From assembly GCF_002952055.1 (NCBI RefSeq), contig NZ_CP021255.1, forward strand, positions 2,240,001 to 2,304,000: a DNA stretch of 64,000 bases, in the 5' to 3' direction. Origin of the DNA: Desulfobulbus oralis (lineage in GTDB: Bacteria; Desulfobacterota; Desulfobulbia; Desulfobulbales; Desulfobulbaceae). The notes under the pieces are model-generated. The model saw only the letters and a list, made by a program, of their open reading frames with translations. It made no database searches and was not told the origin of the DNA. Position 1 is the first letter of the stretch, and each line of letters begins with the position of its first letter. A program made the translations under genes and the position numbers. Of this stretch, positions 62,269-64,000 are shown one piece after another.

Positions 62269-63486
62269 ATGCAACAATTCACAAACCCGAGATTTGTCTA
62301 TCACGGAGAAGATGCCCTGAGCACTCTCAAGAAGCTGAAGGGTAAAAAGGCCATGATCTGCATTGGCGGCGGTTCCATCAAACGGAACGGCTTTCTGGAA
62401 CTGATTGAGAAGAACCTGAAGGAAGCCGGTTTTGTGACAAAACTCTTTGAAGGCATTGAATCCGACCCGTCCGTGGAAACCGTGAACAAGGGTGCAGCCG
62501 CGTTTCAAGAATTTCAGCCGGACTGGATCGTCGCGGTGGGTGGCGGCTCACCGATCGATGCGGCCAAGGCCATGTGGGTCAAGTACGAATACCCGGACAT
62601 CACTTTCGAGCAGATGTGCACACCGTTCGGCCTGCCTGAGATGCGGAAAAAGGCCCGTTTTTGCGCCATTCCCACAACCTCGGGTACAGGAACCGAAGTG
62701 ACGGCCTTTGCGATCATCACCGACTACCAGAAGGGTATCAAGTACCCAATGGCCGATTTCGAGATTACCCCGGACGTAGCCATTGTTGATCCGGCCCTGG
62801 TGCAGAAGCTGCCGGCCAAGTTGGTAGCCTTCACCGGCATGGACGCCCTGACCCATAACATCGAAGCCTACGTTTCCACCGCGCACTCCTGCTATACCGA
62901 TGCCATGGCCCTGCACTCCATCCGCATGATCCAGGAGAGCCTTGTATACTCCTATGCAGGCGACCCTGAGGCCCGCAGCGCCATGCACGATGCCCAGTGC
63001 CTAGCTGGTATTGCCTTTTCGAGCGGCCTTTTGGGTATTGTCCATTCCATGGCCCACAAGACCGGTGCAGCCTTCAAGAACGGGCACATCATCCATGGTG
63101 CAGCCAATGCCATGTATTTGCCCAAGGTTATCAAGTTCAACGCGGGTCGACGAGAAATCGCCCTGCGTTATGCCCAGATCGCAGACGCCATCAATCTGGG
63201 TGGCTCGACCGTGTGCGACAAGGTGGATAATTTGATCGGCTTTTGCCGTCGACTCAACACGGAACTGAACATCCCGATGGCAATTCAGAGTTATGGCGAA
63301 GGCGGTCTGAAGGTCGAGGCGGGCAAGGGGATTGTGCCGGAAGACGAGTTCCAGGCCAAGCTCTCCGACATTGCGGCCAACGCCCTGACCGATGCCTGCA
63401 CCGGCTGCAACCCGCGGCCCATCAATCAAAAGCAGATGGAGCAGATGCTGAAATGCTGCTATTATGATGAAGACGTGCTGTTCTGA
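62269..63486 (+). CDS. Iron-containing alcohol dehydrogenase
   Basis: Product of 405 residues of the Fe-ADH (type III) family, similar in style to Desulfovibrio enzymes; it interconverts short alcohols and aldehydes with NAD(H) in the cytosol. AVGGGSPIDAAKAM binds the nucleotide. IPTTSGTGTEVTAFAIITD is the family signature, and AFTGMDALTHNIEAY plus VHSMAHKTGAAFKNGHIIHG supply the Asp/His iron ligands. The start at ATG 62269 is set by GAGGAGGAG 8 nt upstream; the frame extends to 62191 but without a site there. It is a single-gene unit with its own terminator. Strong ribosome-binding site and clean codon use suggest high expression. Confidence 0.92.
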   Translation: MQQFTNPRFVYHGEDALSTLKKLKGKKAMICIGGGSIKRNGFLELIEKNLKEAGFVTKLFEGIESDPSVETVNKGAAAFQEFQPDWIVAVGGGSPIDAAKAMWVKYEYPDITFEQMCTPFGLPEMRKKARFCAIPTTSGTGTEVTAFAIITDYQKGIKYPMADFEITPDVAIVDPALVQKLPAKLVAFTGMDALTHNIEAYVSTAHSCYTDAMALHSIRMIQESLVYSYAGDPEARSAMHDAQCLAGIAFSSGLLGIVHSMAHKTGAAFKNGHIIHGAANAMYLPKVIKFNAGRREIALRYAQIADAINLGGSTVCDKVDNLIGFCRRLNTELNIPMAIQSYGEGGLKVEAGKGIVPEDEFQAKLSDIAANALTDACTGCNPRPINQKQMEQMLKCCYYDEDVLF

Positions 63487-63512
63487 TTAACCTGTTTTTT
63501 TCGTTGCAAGGA

Positions 63513-63537
63513 AAGGGCCTGCCTTACGCAGGCCCTT
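63513..63537 (+). terminator. Rho-independent terminator of the alcohol dehydrogenase gene
   Basis: AAGGGCCTGC (63513-63522), a 5-nt loop and GCAGGCCCTT (63528-63537) make a 10-bp stem 27 nt after the stop. A U-rich tail is weak on this strand (TTATAAAATT). The stem also faces the CRISPR array, whose minus-strand transcript would reach it next, so it may serve both. Confidence 0.7.
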
Positions 63538-63549
63538 ATAAAATTCCGT

Positions 63550-64000
63550 GTTTCAATTCACGCCCCTGTGAAGGGGCGACTGGTCAAGGAGCCAATTTCG
63601 AGCCGGACGCATGGGTTTCAATTCACGCCCCTGTGAAGGGGCGACCAGCCTACCCTGCATGCTGACCATCAGCAGCCTGTGTTTCAATTCACGCCCCTGT
63701 GAAGAGGCGACGTCCCTTGACCTTTCCAGCTTGTGAGTCATCTCCTTGTTTCAATTCACGCCCCTGTGAAGGGGCGACTGCATCCTGTAAGGCAATATGA
63801 GCAGGTTTGAATGTTTCAATTCACGCCCCTGTGAAGGGGCGACCACAACCCGTCTTTTGTTGCCCTTGCCCAGCACTGTTTCAATTCACGCCCCTGTGAA
63901 GGGGCGACGATGGCTGGCATATCTGCGCCACCTGCGCCAGAGAGTTTCAATTCACGCCCCTGTGAAGGGGCGACCCTGCAGGAATTTTTCCATTTCTGGG
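63550..64000 (-). CRISPR. CRISPR array, type I-C-like repeats (7 repeats in window, continues)
   Basis: Repeats of 31 bp start at 63550, 63615, 63681, 63748, 63813, 63878 and 63944 (plus strand begins GTTTCAATTCACGCCCCTGT and ends GAAGGGGCGAC). Spacers are 34, 35, 36, 34, 34 and 35 bp, and a seventh is cut by the window end. The reverse complement ends ATTGAAAC, as in type I-C repeats, so the crRNA is expected from the minus strand, with leader and cas genes beyond 64000. The third repeat has G-to-A in the 3' stem (GAAGAGGCGAC). The window thus holds the older, leader-distal end. Confidence 0.95.

Overview
The window looks like a chromosomal segment of a GC-rich, Gram-negative, anaerobic bacterium, most probably a member of the Desulfobulbaceae (Desulfobacterota/Deltaproteobacteria). 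This rests on the character of the 16S gene, a Desulfovibrio-type iron alcohol dehydrogenase, LPS heptose genes and outer-membrane assembly genes. An oral Desulfobulbus-like organism is my guess from memory and was not verified.

Layout. 1-2720 (- strand): an rRNA operon read leftwards in the order promoters, 16S, tRNA-Ile, tRNA-Ala, 23S (23S cut by the window edge). 2858-6508 (+): FAD glycerol-3-phosphate dehydrogenase, a SAM methyltransferase and a GT4 glycosyltransferase. 6516-14707 (-): two conserved hypotheticals, tamB, tamA, a PEGA-like lipoprotein and a secreted hypothetical. 15009-16022 (-): a GlmU-like nucleotidyltransferase lacking a full acetyltransferase domain. 16144-19469 (+): cobalamin methionine synthase split into two overlapping genes. 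19725-24364 (+): a membrane-embedded spermidine-synthase-like protein and an FGE-like secreted protein. 24385-28899 (-): sbcC and sbcD.

28971-48350 is an accessory island. It holds an IS30 relic, an intact-looking ISL3 element, two near-identical 844-bp IS5/IS427-type elements plus two relics of the same type, and an IS200-type tnpA. Interleaved with them, all on the minus strand, is an array of Rhs/YD-repeat core segments, each ending in a different AT-rich C-terminal (candidate toxin) tail followed by a small AT-rich gene (candidate immunity). I count seven tails in place, one further tail relic, seven different candidate immunity genes and a duplicate of one of them. No Rhs N-terminus or delivery gene is in the window. 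Several cassettes are broken by an amber codon, frameshifts, deletions and IS insertions. One IS insertion separates a toxin from its immunity gene, yet the IS end supplies a new in-frame ATG to the immunity gene.

48457-61224 (+) is a dense housekeeping run for the cell envelope: tsaE, YcaO-TPR, heptosyltransferase II, gmhB, lemA, a membrane hypothetical, a TPM-domain protein, a glycerophosphodiester phosphodiesterase, pbpC and a large class A PBP. A gene-poor kilobase follows, then an iron alcohol dehydrogenase (62269-63486) with its terminator. The last 450 bp are the leader-distal end of a type I-C-like CRISPR array that continues past the window.
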